From Triticum aestivum (lineage: Eukaryota > Streptophyta > Magnoliopsida > Poales > Poaceae): DNA of 64,000 nucleotides. Location: the NCBI RefSeq assembly GCF_018294505.1, contig NC_057807.1:142094461-142158460 (forward strand), written 5' to 3'. Of this stretch, positions 11,593 through 22,179 are shown in pieces (position 1 is the first letter of the stretch; the number at the start of each line of letters is the position of its first letter). Made by a program: the position numbers and the translations under genes. Under the pieces are notes generated by a model, which did no database searches, was not told the origin of the DNA, and was given only the letters and a program-made list of their open reading frames with translations.

Positions 11593-11875
11593 GTGTTACG
11601 AGGTTGACAAATGGCAATGTTACTAGATCAATAAATGTCAATCTTTCCAGTTTGACAAATGGCAACATACCCAATATGATAGATGCAAATCTTACCAAAT
11701 TGTTTGTAAGTGGTTGCATTGCACACGGGTCATCCAAAACAACCGTTTGCGTTGAAGAGATGCACAAATCCTGCTCTCACTTTGCATACGGGTGTTCTTT
11801 CTAAAATGTTTGCGATCAAGAGCCAACTAAACCTATAGCCATTAAAACTAAGACACGTGGCATCACGTGAATGGT
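11593..11875. other. spacer with short degenerate repeats
   Basis: Four or five worn units of the type gacaaatggcaatg occupy 11578-11700. The rest (11700-11875) shows no gene. Confidence 0.45.
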
Positions 11876-12069
11876 TAAAATTTGAATTATGCACATAATT
11901 GCATTGAAAACTCAATTAATGCATAAAAATGACCAAACGAACCTCGAAAAATCCCAAAAATTGACACAACACTCCTGTTGTTTTATGTTGACACGAGAAT
12001 TTTTTTGAAAGCAATAAGAGACAATGGATATCATTTCATCCCCAAAGCTGGGACATTCCCTACCGAAAC
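11876..12069 (+). repeat. ~503 bp tandem repeat, partial unit left of the inserted retroelement
   Basis: aaatttgaattatgcacata through tcatccccaaagctgggacattccctaccgaaac matches 21070-21270 closely. The unit is cut at 12069 by the Tat-lineage element and resumes at 20752. Its last five bases, gaaac (12065-12069), are the target-site duplication. Confidence 0.85.
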
Positions 12070-12961
12070 TTTCGGCGTTCTTGATACGGGGGTACCCAGA
12101 CTTGCATGCCTGCGGCCCACTGCGCAGCTCCATTGACGGCCTGGTACGGCCTAGCTTCAACATTGACAACTCAAGACCCTCGCGAGGGGCCAAGCCTCGC
12201 GAGGTGGATGATGCCAAGACCCCTGAGGGGATCGACCTCCTCAGGCTGGCTCCCAAGGGGCGGAAAATTCTATGCAAGGTGCACCTCACGAGGCTCAGCT
12301 GACATGAGCCATGACGGCCAAGGCCAGGCGGGCGCAGAGCGCCAGTTTCCCCTTTGGTGCAAAGGAGTCAAGCGGCAGGTGTGGAGTCCCGAGGAATCAA
12401 CCAAAGGTTTCCATTCTGGTGCAACGAGACCAAGACCGCCAGGACAACAGGACGGAGGTCATCACCGAGCCCACCGCAGCATCACGACCAGGGGCTTTTC
12501 GCAGGCGAAGCACAGTTTAGTTAGGATAGGATGTACTACTTGTCCCCCTTCAAATCTGGCTGTTGTGGGAGCCCTTCCCGCCAACATTTGGGAAGAGGAA
12601 CAAGGCCGCTATAAAGAGGACTTAGCCACCACCAAAGAGGGGGGCGAAGAGATCAGATCCCTTCTCATCCAACCACCTCACCAGATCTCCTGAGCTCAAG
12701 AACACCTCACCTCCTGAGGCCAGTTCATCCACTGTACTAGTTCATCCTCAGCCCTTCGAGGCAATCCACCAAAACGCTGGAGTAGGGTATTACACCACAA
12801 GGTGGCCCGAACCAGGATAAACTGCTGTGTCTCCCTGTCCCTTTGAGCTCGACGCACTAGGCTTAGGAAGATCGCGAGTAGGCAGGATGGATAGGTTGAG
12901 ATCTCTGCACGCACCCCAGAGTTTGAACCTATCAAGGGTTTGTGGAACCCGAAATCTGACA
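12070..12961 (+). repeat. 5' LTR of the Tat element
   Basis: The LTR starts TTTCGGCGTTCTTGATACGG and ends ...GAAATCTGACA just before the primer-binding site. Compared with the 3' LTR it lacks a ~20 bp internal duplication (gccaggcaagcgccagtggg). A TATA box lies at 12610-12615. An open frame at 12106-12693 lies wholly within the LTR and is not considered a gene. Confidence 0.9.
12610..12615 (+). promoter_or_regulatory. TATA box in the 5' LTR of the Tat element
   Basis: gctataaagagg is the expected LTR core promoter. The corresponding site in the 3' LTR reads gataaatagg (about 20401). Confidence 0.6.
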
Positions 12962-12963
12962 TT

Positions 12964-12975
12964 TGGCGCACCAGG
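12964..12975 (+). other. primer-binding site of the Tat element
   Basis: tggcgcaccagg begins two bases after the LTR end and is followed by taggggtgcg. This matches the primer site common in Tat/Del-type gypsy elements, with one change from tggcgcgccagg seen in the element at 61028. Confidence 0.8.
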
Positions 12976-13030
12976 TAGGGGTGCGTCGGGGATCCGCTGC
13001 TCCATCCGCCACATCGCGTCACCAGCTTCG

Positions 13031-13447
13031 ATGGCGGGTGCTCCTTCGTCGGCTCGACCGTCGTGCGCCTTTGAGGGGGCTGAGGGGCTCCGCGCTTTCA
13101 CCCCCTCCTTGCGGCGGGTGGATTGGCCGCCTATGTTTAAGCCAGAGATGCCGCCGCACTACGACAGTGCGGTGGACTCGGTTGGCTTCCTCCAGGCGTA
13201 CGAGGAGGCGATCTGGGCGGACGGGGGAGATGACAAGGTGAAGGCCAACTGTCTCCCCATGGCCCTCATAGGCGCACCGCGTGCCTGGCTGCTCAACCTG
13301 CCGGCGCCTTCTGTGGCCTCCTGGGAGGATCTACGTGGCCTCTTTGTCGCGGGCTTCGCGGCACCGGCGCCTCCCGTCGTTGCAACTCTCCTAGGTGGCT
13401 TGCAGGCACCACCCTCTGACTGGCGCATCAAGTAGTTCTATCGACAA
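13031..13447 (+). pseudogene. gag of the Tat element, shortened
   Basis: The capsid/nucleocapsid gene starts at ATG 13031, about 55 bp after the primer site. A retrotransposon gag-like core is visible: FLQAYEEAIWADGGDDKVKA, then LIGAPRAWLLNLP and SWEDLRGLFV. It ends at TAG 13433-13435, where related elements have Gln. Only about 140 codons remain. The C-terminal half, including any zinc knuckle, is missing, and the protease reading follows directly, so an internal deletion has joined gag to the linker before protease. Confidence 0.8.
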
Positions 13448-14165
13448 GTGAGCGTTGCCCAAGTGAGCCTTGGGGCCCCTCCGGGCTGGGCAACGCCTAA
13501 GGCCGACCTCGCCTTCGGACCAGAAGATCATACAACAACCACGGCGAGAGCAAGCGCACTCCCGATGCTCTGCACCCCCACCAACTGCAACGTGGCGGTC
13601 ACCAAGACCCTCATAGATGGAAGAGCCGGCCTCAACATGCTCTCTGCGGAGGCATTCGGCCTAGTACATGTGCCCCCCGACTGGCTCCGCCCACCAAGCC
13701 CTTCTCTGGGGTTGGCAGTGGCTTCACCAACCCATTGGGGCAGATCCAGCTCCCTGTCACCTCCGGGACCCGCGACAACTACCGCACTAAGCTCATCGAC
13801 TTTGACATCGCCAGGATCAACCTGCCATACAACGCCATCCTTGGGTACCCCACTCTGGCCAAGTTCATGGCGGCGACTCATCTAGCCTACAACCTTATGA
13901 AGATGCCAGGTAGCAACGGTGTCCTCATGGTGGTAGGGGACACCAAGGATGCGCTGCAGGCCCTCAAGCTCACCTTCAGGTCAGTAGCAACCGCGCTGCC
14001 TGGCGAGAAATGGGGCCCTGAGGCCCCAGGGGCAGCACCGGCCAAGAAGAAGCAGTTGTTCTCCCAAGACCGAGACGAGACGAAGCAAGTGCCGGTCAAT
14101 GAAGATGGGGCATCGGGCGCCACCTTTACCATAGGAGCTGGTCTCCTCAGGACCAAGAGAAAGCA
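13448..14165 (+). pseudogene. aspartic protease region of the Tat element
   Basis: Retroelement protease would process the polyprotein. The active-site segment reads TLIDGRAGLNMLS (near 13608), so the catalytic Asp is kept but the usual second Gly of D-G-G has become Arg. A frameshift near 13735 moves the rest into another frame, where LPYNAILGYPTLAKFMAATH and AYNLMKMPG match the protease-to-RT linker of the sister element at 63400-63560. A second shift around 14150 leads into the reverse transcriptase. Confidence 0.8.
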
Positions 14166-15226
14166 TTGGTCGACTTCTTGCGCGCCAACAAGGACGTGTT
14201 CGCATGGGAGCCCAAAGACCTGGTGGGGGTTCCAAGGGGAATAATCGAGCACCATCTGAAGGTATGCCCAAACATGCGCCCAGTGAAGCAGAAGGCCTGC
14301 CGCCAGTCCACCGAGAAGCAGACATTCATTGTCCAAGAAACCCGCAAGCTGCAGGATGCTGGGGTCATCAGGGAAGTACGGTACCCGGAATGGCTGGCAA
14401 ACCAAGTTGTCGTCCCCAAGAAAGGAGGGAAGGAACGCATGTGTGTCGACTTCACCAACCTCAACAAGGCTTGCCCTCAGGATCCCTTCCCGCTTCCTCG
14501 CATCAACCAGATCGTTGACTCCAGCGCCGAGTGCGACCTGCTGTGCTTTTTGGATGCCTTCTCAGGCTACCACAAGATCAAGATGGCCGTGCATGATGTG
14601 GAGAAGACGGCGTTCCTGACCCTCTGCGGAGTGTACTGCTACACCTGCATGCCCTTCGGGCTCTGCAATGCTGGGTCTACCTTCTAGCGCTGATGCACAT
14701 CGCCCTGGGCGGGCAGCTCAGGAGAAATGCTGAGGCATATGTTGATGACATCATGGTGAAGTCTCGGGAGGCAAGGAACCTGATTGAGGATCTGGAGGAG
14801 ACGTTTGCCAGCTTGCGCAAGGTGGACCTATGGCTCAATCCCGAGAAGTGCGTGTTCGGAGTTCCCTCTGGCAAGCTGCTGGGCTTTCTAGTATCGCACA
14901 GAGGGATCGAAGCAAATCTGGAGAAGGTCAAGGCAATAGAAGACATGAGCTTCCCACAGACACTGAAGGAGATGTAGAAGCTGGCGGGCTGCATGACCTC
15001 GCTGGGGCGTTTCATCTCCAAGCTGGGAGAGTGCGCTCTCCCGTTCTTCAAGCTGATGAAAAAGAAGGGGTCGTTCGAGTGGACCCCTGAGGCTGACGCA
15101 GCCTTTCAAGACCTCAAGAGATACCTGACCAGCCCGCCGGTAATGGTGGCGCCGCGCCCTCTTGAGCCCATGGTACTCTATCTGGCGGCCACCCCTCACT
15201 CTGCAGCGCTGCCCTGGTGGCGCTAA
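14166..15226 (+). pseudogene. reverse transcriptase and degenerate RNase H of the Tat element
   Basis: The RT fingers and palm are well preserved: NKDVFAWEPKDL at the start, FLDAFSGYHKI with the first catalytic Asp at 14553, and AYVDDIMV with the YVDD active site at 14738-14749. A TAG at 14685-14687 with a one-base loss just after it, and a TAG at 14975-14977 (both at expected Gln codons), break the frame. The thumb and connection region (SFEWTPEADAAFQDLKRYL) follows, and the frame closes at 15226 through another shift. The enzyme would copy element RNA into DNA in cytoplasmic particles. Confidence 0.88.
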
Positions 15227-16437
15227 GGGAGGGACGCACGCTCAAGGGCCCTCGACAGGGCGCTCGATCACCAAGCAAAGCGCATCAGCCTCAGGACAGC
15301 GCTCCTGAGGCCTTAGCCGATCCGGCGGCATGCACTCCTCCCGAGGCTGCAACCAACCCCTCGGCTGGGGGGGCTCCTGAGGCTGGCCCTCGCGAGACCG
15401 CACTCGGCACGACAGAAGGTGGGACCTCTGAAGGCCCACATCCTCAAGAAGCACAAGACTCTACCAACACCTCTTCCCTCGTCGAGCACTCGGTCTACTT
15501 TGTCAGCACGGTGCTACGGGAGGCATGGGCGCGCTACCCTATGCCTCAAAAGCTCTTACTCGCGCTCCTTGCCGCCTCCCGAAAGCTACACCACTACTTC
15601 CAGGGCCACCCCATCAAGGTCGTTTCGGCCTAGCCACTAGAGAGGGTGCTCCGGAGCCCAAACGCTGCCGGGCGAGTTGCGGAGTGGAACATTGAGCTCC
15701 AGGCATTCCAACTAGAGTTCAGCACCACCAGAGTCATCAAGGGCGCGACCCTCGCAGATTTTGTGGCAGAATGGGCTGACGCCCTTGACCGTGGAGTGAG
15801 CGAGGACTGTTCCCTCTTGCCTGGGGACGAGGAGCCAGACGGGCGGATCATTTACTTTGATGACGCATTCACATGACAAGGTGCAGGGGCTGGGGCCGTC
15901 CTCATCTCACCCTCCAAGGACAAGCTCTACTATGCAATACAACTTTGTTTTCAGCAATGCGAAAAGGTCTCCAACAATATCGCAGAGTATGAAGGTTTGC
16001 TCGCTGGCCTTAGAGACACGGCAGCGCTAGGAGTGAAGTCCCTCACCATCAAAGGCGACTCCCAGCTCCTCATAAACTTCTCCAACAAAGAGTACACACC
16101 CAAGGACGAGCACATGGAGTCATACCTAGAAGAGGTACGCAAGATGGAGAAGCGGTTCTTAGGCTTGGAACTGCAGCACGTGCCGCGAGGAACAAACAAG
16201 GAGGTGGACGACATCGCCAAGAGAGCATCCCGAAGGCTCCCTCAGGAGCTGGATGTGTTTGAGGAACGACTCTTCAAGCTGTTAGCGGCTCCCCCCCCCC
16301 ACCACGACTCCAGCGCCACCTCAAGAGGATCTACCCCAAGCGCCAGCAACCGGCGCCCCAGCATGCGGCCCTCCCTCAGGGCCCCGCCTACTCCTCGTGC
16401 TCGAGCCCTAGGAGCGGTGCTGGACCGAGGAGTTTAA
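15227..16437 (+). pseudogene. degenerate RNase H, spacer and archaeal-type RNase H of the Tat element
   Basis: A Pro/Ala-rich linker (15240-15470) interrupts the remains of the ordinary RNase H (YPMPQKLLLALLAASRKLHHY, then EWNIELQAFQLEF). TAG 15631-15633 lies in this part. From about 15850 a second RNase H follows, with the acidic positions still visible: YFDDAFT, NNIAEYEGLLAGL, IKGDSQLL and DDIAKRAS. TGA 15874-15876 stands where related elements have Arg. The dual RNase H arrangement is the hallmark of the Tat lineage. A C9 run near 16290 marks the start of the low-complexity link to integrase. Confidence 0.85.
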
Positions 16438-17659
16438 GGCGTACCTACTTCAGGGGACCCTGCCGGAGAAGGAGGAGGACGCCGAGCGGGTGGCTCATCG
16501 GGCCACCGCGTACTGCATCCATGACGGTGAGTTGTACCGCAAGAGGCCCAATGACGTTTTGTTATGATGCATCTCCAGGGAGCAGGGGCTCGAGCTGCTG
16601 GCGGACATACACGATGGGGATTGCAGACATCATTCCTCATCACGCACTCTTGTGGGCAAGGCATTCCGCGGTGGCTTCTACTGGCCCATTGCACTCAACG
16701 ACGCCGCCGGGCTGGTGCGCTCCTGCGAAGCATGCCAGTTCCACGCCAAGCAAATTCACCAGCCACCGCAGGGCCTCCAGACTATCCCGCTCACATGGCC
16801 GTTCGCGGTCTGGGGGTTGGACATGTTGGGGTCGTCCCCTCGAGCGCCAGGGGGCTACCGCTACCTTTACGTCGCCATCGACAAGTTCACCAAATGGGCG
16901 GAGGTAGAAGCCGTCTGCACAATCCCAGCTGGATCAACCGTCAAGTTCATCAAGGGCCTCGTGAGCCGGTTTGGGGTCCCTAACCGCATCGTCACCGACA
17001 ATGGCTCGTAGTTCACTAGCAACCTTTTCAAAACATATTGTGCTAACCTTGGAACGCAGATATGGTACGCCTCAGTGGCACACCCAAGGAGCAACGATCA
17101 ACCCGAGCGCGCCAACGCCGAGGTCCTGAGGGGCCTCAAGGCAAGGACCTTGAAGAAAAAGCTCGAGGCTAGCGGCAGGGGCTGGCTCGACAAGCTCCAG
17201 TCCGTGCTGTGGTCCATCTGCACCACTGTGACCAAGCCAACGGGAGAGACGCCATTCTTCCTCCTCTACGGAGCTAAAGCGGTTCTCCCACACGAGGTCA
17301 AGCATTGCTCCACGCGGGTCCTGGTGTTTGACGATGCGCGTCAGGACGCCACGCAGGGGATGGACCTCATGCTGGGGGAGGAATGCCGCCGTCAAGCGTC
17401 GCTCTGAGCGGCAAGGTACCAACAGGCGCTGCGGCGGTACCACTGTTGCAGCGTCCTCTCCAAGACATTGGAGGTGGGTGACCTCGTCCTGAGGCGGGTG
17501 CTCTCTAGGGAGGGGCTGCACAAGCTCTATCCCATGTGGGAGGGCCCGTTTAGGATTGCCCATGTCTCTGGGCCTGGCGCCGCATTCCTGGAGACACAGG
17601 ACGGGGTCCCCATCCAGAACGCCTAGAACATCCAGCACCTCCGGAAGTTCTATCCATGA
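16438..17659 (+). pseudogene. integrase of the Tat element
   Basis: The N-terminal zinc-binding region (16440-16740, with CEACQFHAK) leads to the catalytic core. The three acidic residues are all present: Asp 16820 (WGLDMLG), Asp 16997 (IVTDNGS) and Glu 17105, with 35 residues between the last two as in active integrases. Stops at 17009-17011 (TAG), 17405-17407 (TGA) and 17624-17626 (TAG), and an early break near 16565, inactivate it. The C-terminal part (VGDLVLRRV, YPMWEGPFRI) ends at TGA 17657-17659. No chromodomain is present, as usual in Tat elements. Confidence 0.88.
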
Positions 17660-18690
17660 AGCAAGGCTCTGGCCTGTGAAGTCTCCGCTCGTGACATCAC
17701 GTAATAATGAGTGGGGCTGTACACACCCGGAAGTCTCCTGAGAGCCGCCCTGGGGCCTCATGGGGGCTCCCTCCCATGTCTTAGTGGCAGCACTTAGCTT
17801 CGCGCTGGTGAGAAGACTAGATTAGGTGCTGGATGCGGTTGTTCATTTGATTTCCAAAGTTGCTTGCAGTCTTTTAGTGATCTTTAATGGAGTTAGTGCT
17901 TTCGTGCTTTGGTTTGCCAAGTTGGATTTTTCTCCTCCTGTTTCATTCGCTCTTAGCCCGAGGGCCAGGAAGGTGTGGCAGTTGCCCGTCGCTCTTCCTC
18001 GCACGCCTCGCGCGTGGGGGCTAGGCAAGTGTGTGCGCCTTGGGCCTGCCTTCATGCGTGCACACCGTGCCGAACCCTGCTGCCCCAGTGATTCGGCTTT
18101 ATCCTCGCGAGGAGCCCTCGATCAAGCTCACGGGCACCCGCACCCCTCATGTCCATGCCCCTCGGGCAGCGTGACGCAGTGCATTAGGCCACAGCTAACC
18201 TACGACAGGGGGCTCATGCGGAAAGGAACGAGGTGCTAGACAAGCTTCTTTTTTCTCTAAACAGCTCTGCAACGGATCTACAACACCTCCCGAGGGCAGA
18301 AGCGCCCCCCGAGTCGCCGGGAATGGGGGCTTCGCCAGACACCAAGGGCCTCACGCTCGTGAGGAGGGACGTCACTACAAACGCGTCAAGCTAAGTTACC
18401 CTACCCTTGCCTACCCAGAGTACAAACGCTATAACATGGCCTTGAAATGATAAGCATAACATAAAAGGGGGCATAACTGCCATAGTTCATTACACACTCT
18501 AGTAGGGCACACTACTTTTTTCGAATTGCAGAAGAAACGAAAGACTAAACAAAGGCGGCCCAAGGGCGTGCGGATCCAATGCCAGCGCCGCGTCCTCAGC
18601 ACCTCAAGGTGGCCCCGGCGCTCCACCAGTTCGCTCGCAAGCGGCCTGGGGCTGCGGCAGGTCTTGAGTCCAAGTTTGGCAGCCCCGAGC
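17660..18690. other. 3' region between pol and the antisense ORF
   Basis: GC-rich sequence with no plus-strand coding features I trust. A 137-codon open frame at 17826-18239 has no recognisable domain. Tat-lineage elements often have a long region here. Confidence 0.5.
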
Positions 18691-19505
18691 TCATGCCGGG
18701 CTGCCCTCCAGCTTCACCGGCGCGTGGCAGCAGGACGACCCACCATCGCCCTCGATCCGAGCTCGACAACGTGGGGACTGGTCGTAGCTGCCGCTGCTCG
18801 AGCTCTCATCCGAGGAAGAGCTGCTGCCACGGGAGGAGGAGCGGACGTCGCCAAGGCCAGGCTCACCCTTGTTGTCCTTGTCATCGCTGCCGCCTTCAGG
18901 ACAGCATCCCGTGTGGCGGCCGTCCTCCCTGAACACCCTCACGTAGAGAGTCGCCAGGCCGTCGTACTTAAAGTGTAGGGTGCACCTCCCGCCCAGGCCT
19001 CGTGCGTGGGCAAACGTCTGCCAGCTGCGGGTTAGGACAATGCTGCCCGTGGCGGCGACCTCCGTCCCCACCCATGAGGCCCTGCTGCAGCAGCCATCAG
19101 CCTGCAGCCAGAGGCCATTGAGCCCCGAGGATGGCATCTCGCTAGAGAAGAAGCGCGGAAGCCAGAGCAAGGTGCCGGCAGGCGCCTCCGACCACACCAC
19201 AAACTCCAGAAGCACGTCCAGCAAGGAGAAGCGTGGGAAGGGAGGGCGTGCAACCACGGCGCGCCTCCCCTCGTCGTGGGGGCTGCTTCAGAGCCGGTGG
19301 CCCCCGCCGCGAGAAGAGGTACCACCGCGGGCGCCAAGAGAGACGCCGACCCTGGGGGATGCGCGCCCGCGCCCCTTGGAGGCCACAGCAGGGGTTGCAG
19401 GGTGCTTACGGGGACAGCCGCGGCCTCTCTTGGGAGGCGGAGAGGCTGGCCCCTCCTTGGAAGCCTTCCCCTTTTCGGCCACAGAAACCTCCTCGTCGGC
19501 GCCAT
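18691..19505 (-). pseudogene. antisense accessory ORF with AT-hook and B3-like domain
   Basis: On the opposite strand to pol, one frame runs from about 19505 to TAG at 18691. It encodes a charged N-terminus, an AT-hook-like core (KRGRGCPRK, 19405-19431), a Gly/Ser/Arg-rich linker, and a segment at 18919-19179 with B3 DNA-binding fold signatures: LWLPRFFSSEM, then LTRSWQTFAHARGL and LHFKYDGLATLYVRVF. An acidic, serine-rich tail follows. Two lesions break it: a one-base shift right after the ATG at 19503-19505, and TGA at 19288-19290. A TATA box at 19593-19598 suggests its own transcript. AT-hooks bind the minor groove of AT-rich DNA and B3 domains bind specific DNA sites; the role here is unknown. 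Confidence 0.6.
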
Positions 19506-19592
19506 GGAAGCAAGATGGAGAAGAAGAAATAAGCAGCGAGAAGATGGAGGAATAGATGAGCGAGGGGGGGGGGGGCTCTGGCCCTCCCCTCA

Positions 19593-19598
19593 TTTATA
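19593..19598 (-). promoter_or_regulatory. TATA box for the antisense ORF
   Basis: On the minus strand gctATAAATg context (TATAAA at 19593-19598) lies about 90 bp before the ATG at 19505. This is normal spacing for a plant core promoter. It lies outside the LTR, so the antisense unit would be transcribed independently of the element's own promoter. Confidence 0.5.
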
Positions 19599-19824
19599 GC
19601 CTGGGGAAGGCCAACCGTCAGCCTCCACGACCTCGTGCAATGATGATCTTCTGCATGCAGCATCGACTCATCAAGTCGAACGGTTGCCGATGCAGTGTGG
19701 GGAAGTGGAGACGCCCTCATCCCACTAATCTCCACACGTCATTCAAGGCCGCAGGTGGTTAGGGCCTGCGGCGCTCCGCACTTGCCCTTTGGCTTCGCCT
19801 AGAAGCCAAGTCCAAGTGCGCCTT

Positions 19825-19839
19825 GGGCCCGGGGGCTAC
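19825..19839 (+). other. polypurine tract of the Tat element
   Basis: gggcccgggggctac abuts the 3' LTR start at 19840. The G-rich run and position fit the plus-strand primer. Confidence 0.65.
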
Positions 19840-20751
19840 TATCGGTATTCTGGATACGGGGGTACCCAGACTTGCTTGTCTGCGGCCCACTGTGTGGCTC
19901 CATCGATGGTCTGGTACGACCCAGCTTCAGCATCGACAACTCAAGATCCTCCTGAGGGGCCAAGCCTCGCGAGGCGGACGACGCCAAGACCCCCGAGGGG
20001 ATCGGCCTCCTCAGGCTGGCTCCCGAGGGGGGGAGAGTTCTATGCAAGGTGCACCTCACGAGGCTCACCTAACATGAGCCATGACGACCAAGGCCAGGCG
20101 GGCGCCAGGCAAGCGCCAGTGGGCGCAGAGCGCCAGTCTCCCCTTTGGTGCAAAGGAGGCAAGCGGCAGATGAAGAGTCCCGAGGAATCAGCCAAAGGTT
20201 TCCATTCTGGTGCACTGAGACCAAGACCGCCAGGACAGCAGGACAGAGGTCATCGCTGAGCCCACCGCAACGTCACGACCAGGGGCTTTTCGCAGGCGAA
20301 GACCACTTTAGTCAGGATAGGATGTACTACTTGTCCCCCTTCAAATTTGGCCGTTGTGGGATCCCTTCTCGCCAACATTTGGGAAGAGGACCAAGGCCGC
20401 GATAAATAGGACTTAGCCACCACCAAAGAGGGGGACGAAGAGATCAGATCACTTCTCATCCAACCACCTCACCAGCTCTCCTGAGCTCAAGAACACCTCA
20501 CCTCCTAGGACACTTCATACACTTTACTAGTTCATCCTCAGCCCTTCGAGGCAATCCACCAAAATGCCGGAGTAGGGTATTACACCGCAAGGTGGCCCGA
20601 ACTAGGATAAACTGTTGTGTCTCCCTGTCCCTTTGAGCTCGACGCGCTAGTCTTAGGAAGATCGCGAGTAGGCAGGCTGGGTAGGTTGAGATCTCCACAT
20701 GCACCCCAGAGTTCGAACCTATCATGGGTTTGCGAAACCCGGAATCCGAAA
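19840..20751 (+). repeat. 3' LTR of the Tat element
   Basis: The LTR starts TATCGGTATTCTGGATACGG and ends ...CCCGGAATCCGAAA. It aligns with 12070-12961 throughout. It is followed by the duplication gaaac (20752-20756) and then catcatgcttattgtgagaa, which continues the interrupted tandem repeat. Confidence 0.9.
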
Positions 20752-21650
20752 GAAACCATCATGCTTATTGTGAGAAGCTCTGGTTCGTGAGAAGCATATA
20801 CCCAAACCTGCCCCAAATGGGACAAAAAATTTACCACGACATGTTGATGCCGCTCCATGATAGCATGCCAAGTTTCATGAATTTGAGACAAGTTTTGGAT
20901 TTACTAGAATTTAAAAACCAGGTATGTCAATGTTTGCGGCCGAGTGACGGTGGCAGGGTGTTTGACATTCATTCCCATTTCTTGCATGGGACCTAAGCAT
21001 TCAACCGAGGACACAGATTTGAATTTTCAACCAATTTATATGCATTATAGCATGTGCATGTAGTTCAAATTTGAATTATGCACATAAATGCATTGAAAAA
21101 CTCAATTAATGCATAAAAATGTCCAAACGAACCTCGAAAAATCCCAAAAATTGATACAACACTCTTGTTGTTCTATGTTAACACGAGAAAAGTTTTCAAA
21201 GCAATAAGAGGCAATGGATGTCGTTTGGTCCCAAAAGGCGAGACGTTCCCTACCGAAACCATCAGGCTTGTTGTGAGAAGCTCTGGTTTGTGAGAAGCAT
21301 ATCCCCGAACCTGCCCCAAACAGGACAAATTTTTTACCATAGCATGTTGATGCCGCTCCATGATAGCATGCCAAGTTTCATGAATTTCAGATGACTTTTG
21401 GATTTATTAGAATTACAAAAGCAAGCACCTCATCGTTTGCCGGAGAGCCACGGTGCCGTGGTGTTTGAAATTCATCCCCATTTCTTAAATGGGACGTAAG
21501 CATCAACCCATGGACACATATATCATTTTACAACCCATTTTGGTGCACTGGAGCATGTGGATGTGGCTTAATTTTGAATTGTGCACCTAAAATGCCTAGA
21601 AAACCAAGTTACCGTATAAAAATGTCCAAACGAACCCTGAATAGTTCCAA
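20752..21650 (+). repeat. ~503 bp tandem repeat, right of the inserted retroelement
   Basis: Matching points such as cgctccatgatagcatgcc (about 20851 and 21354) and agcatgtg(c/g)atgtgg/tag (about 21049 and 21551) give a period of 502-503 bp. With the part at 11876-12069 there are about two and a half units: one completed across the retroelement, one at about 21070-21570, and a worn third that fades near 21650. No coding potential is seen. It could be a small satellite array or an internal repeat of a DNA transposon. Confidence 0.85.
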
Positions 21651-22179
21651 TTTTTTTGACGACACACCTATAGTTGCATGTTCGATAGAGATAGAAGTTC
21701 TAGCAATTCAAACACCATCCTTTGCAGCTATGACCCCATTATGTAATTCAAATCAAGGTGAAAAATCAAGTAGATCCCACACAGTTTATTATCACCAACC
21801 GTGTGAGATGCAGTACAAAATATCCTGGAGCACCGTCGGTGTATAGTACGCCTATGGGTTACGTGAGAAGGTTCGTCGGCTACAGTCCATAGCCCGCTCT
21901 GAATAAGGGACCGAGTCTGATGACACTTTGCACGCCAGTTTTTTCGCTGAAGCGATTCCAAATTTTCGGCTTCCGCAGAAATATCTACCTCCCCACCCCT
22001 CCCACTTACCAAAAGCCACATTTCCCCTGTTTCCGCCTTCCTTTCCAAGTTGAAACCTTCACTCCTTGCTTGCAGCACCGCCTCCTCGCCGGCGACCCTC
22101 CTTCACGCTGCTCGGTCTAGCCTATCTAGGCAGGTAATCCACACCCGAACCCCATCCTCCTCCTCCTTCGACATCCCAC
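21651..22179 (+). other. spacer and presumed leader of the 22180 locus
   Basis: 21651-21900 shows nothing recognisable. From about 21960 the sequence becomes C-rich (cctccccacccctcccac, then ctgcagcaccgcctcctcgccggcgacc), as is typical of 5' leaders and first exons of grass genes. An unusually clear leader motif shared with 53096 was not found. Confidence 0.4.

Larger units (their letters stand above)
12070..20751 (+). mobile_element. complete but decayed Tat-lineage Ty3/gypsy retrotransposon
   Basis: The 8.68 kb element has two LTRs (12070-12961, 19840-20751), a primer-binding site, a polypurine tract and five-base duplications gaaac at 12065-12069 and 20752-20756. Joining the flanks restores the surrounding tandem repeat exactly, which confirms both ends. 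Internal order is gag, protease, reverse transcriptase, degenerate RNase H, a second archaeal-type RNase H, integrase, then a 2.2 kb 3' region with an antisense ORF. The archaeal-type RNase H and the TGGCGCACCAGG primer site place it in the Tat group. The LTRs differ at roughly one site in ten by eye and the LTR ends have lost TG...CA, so this is an old insertion. All plus-strand coding regions are broken. Confidence 0.93.

Noticed and set aside
12106..12693. 195-codon frame in the 5' LTR of the first Tat element (and the similar 19789-20259 frame)
   Set aside because: It lies inside the LTR, and the two LTR copies differ by indels that change the frame; there is no domain.
17072..17761. 229-codon minus-strand frame over the integrase of the first Tat element
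   Set aside because: It mirrors the conserved plus-strand integrase codons, with no domain or promoter of its own.
18526..18978. 150-codon plus-strand frame opposite the B3-like ORF
   Set aside because: It is a shadow of the antisense frame, Ala/Arg-rich without domain.
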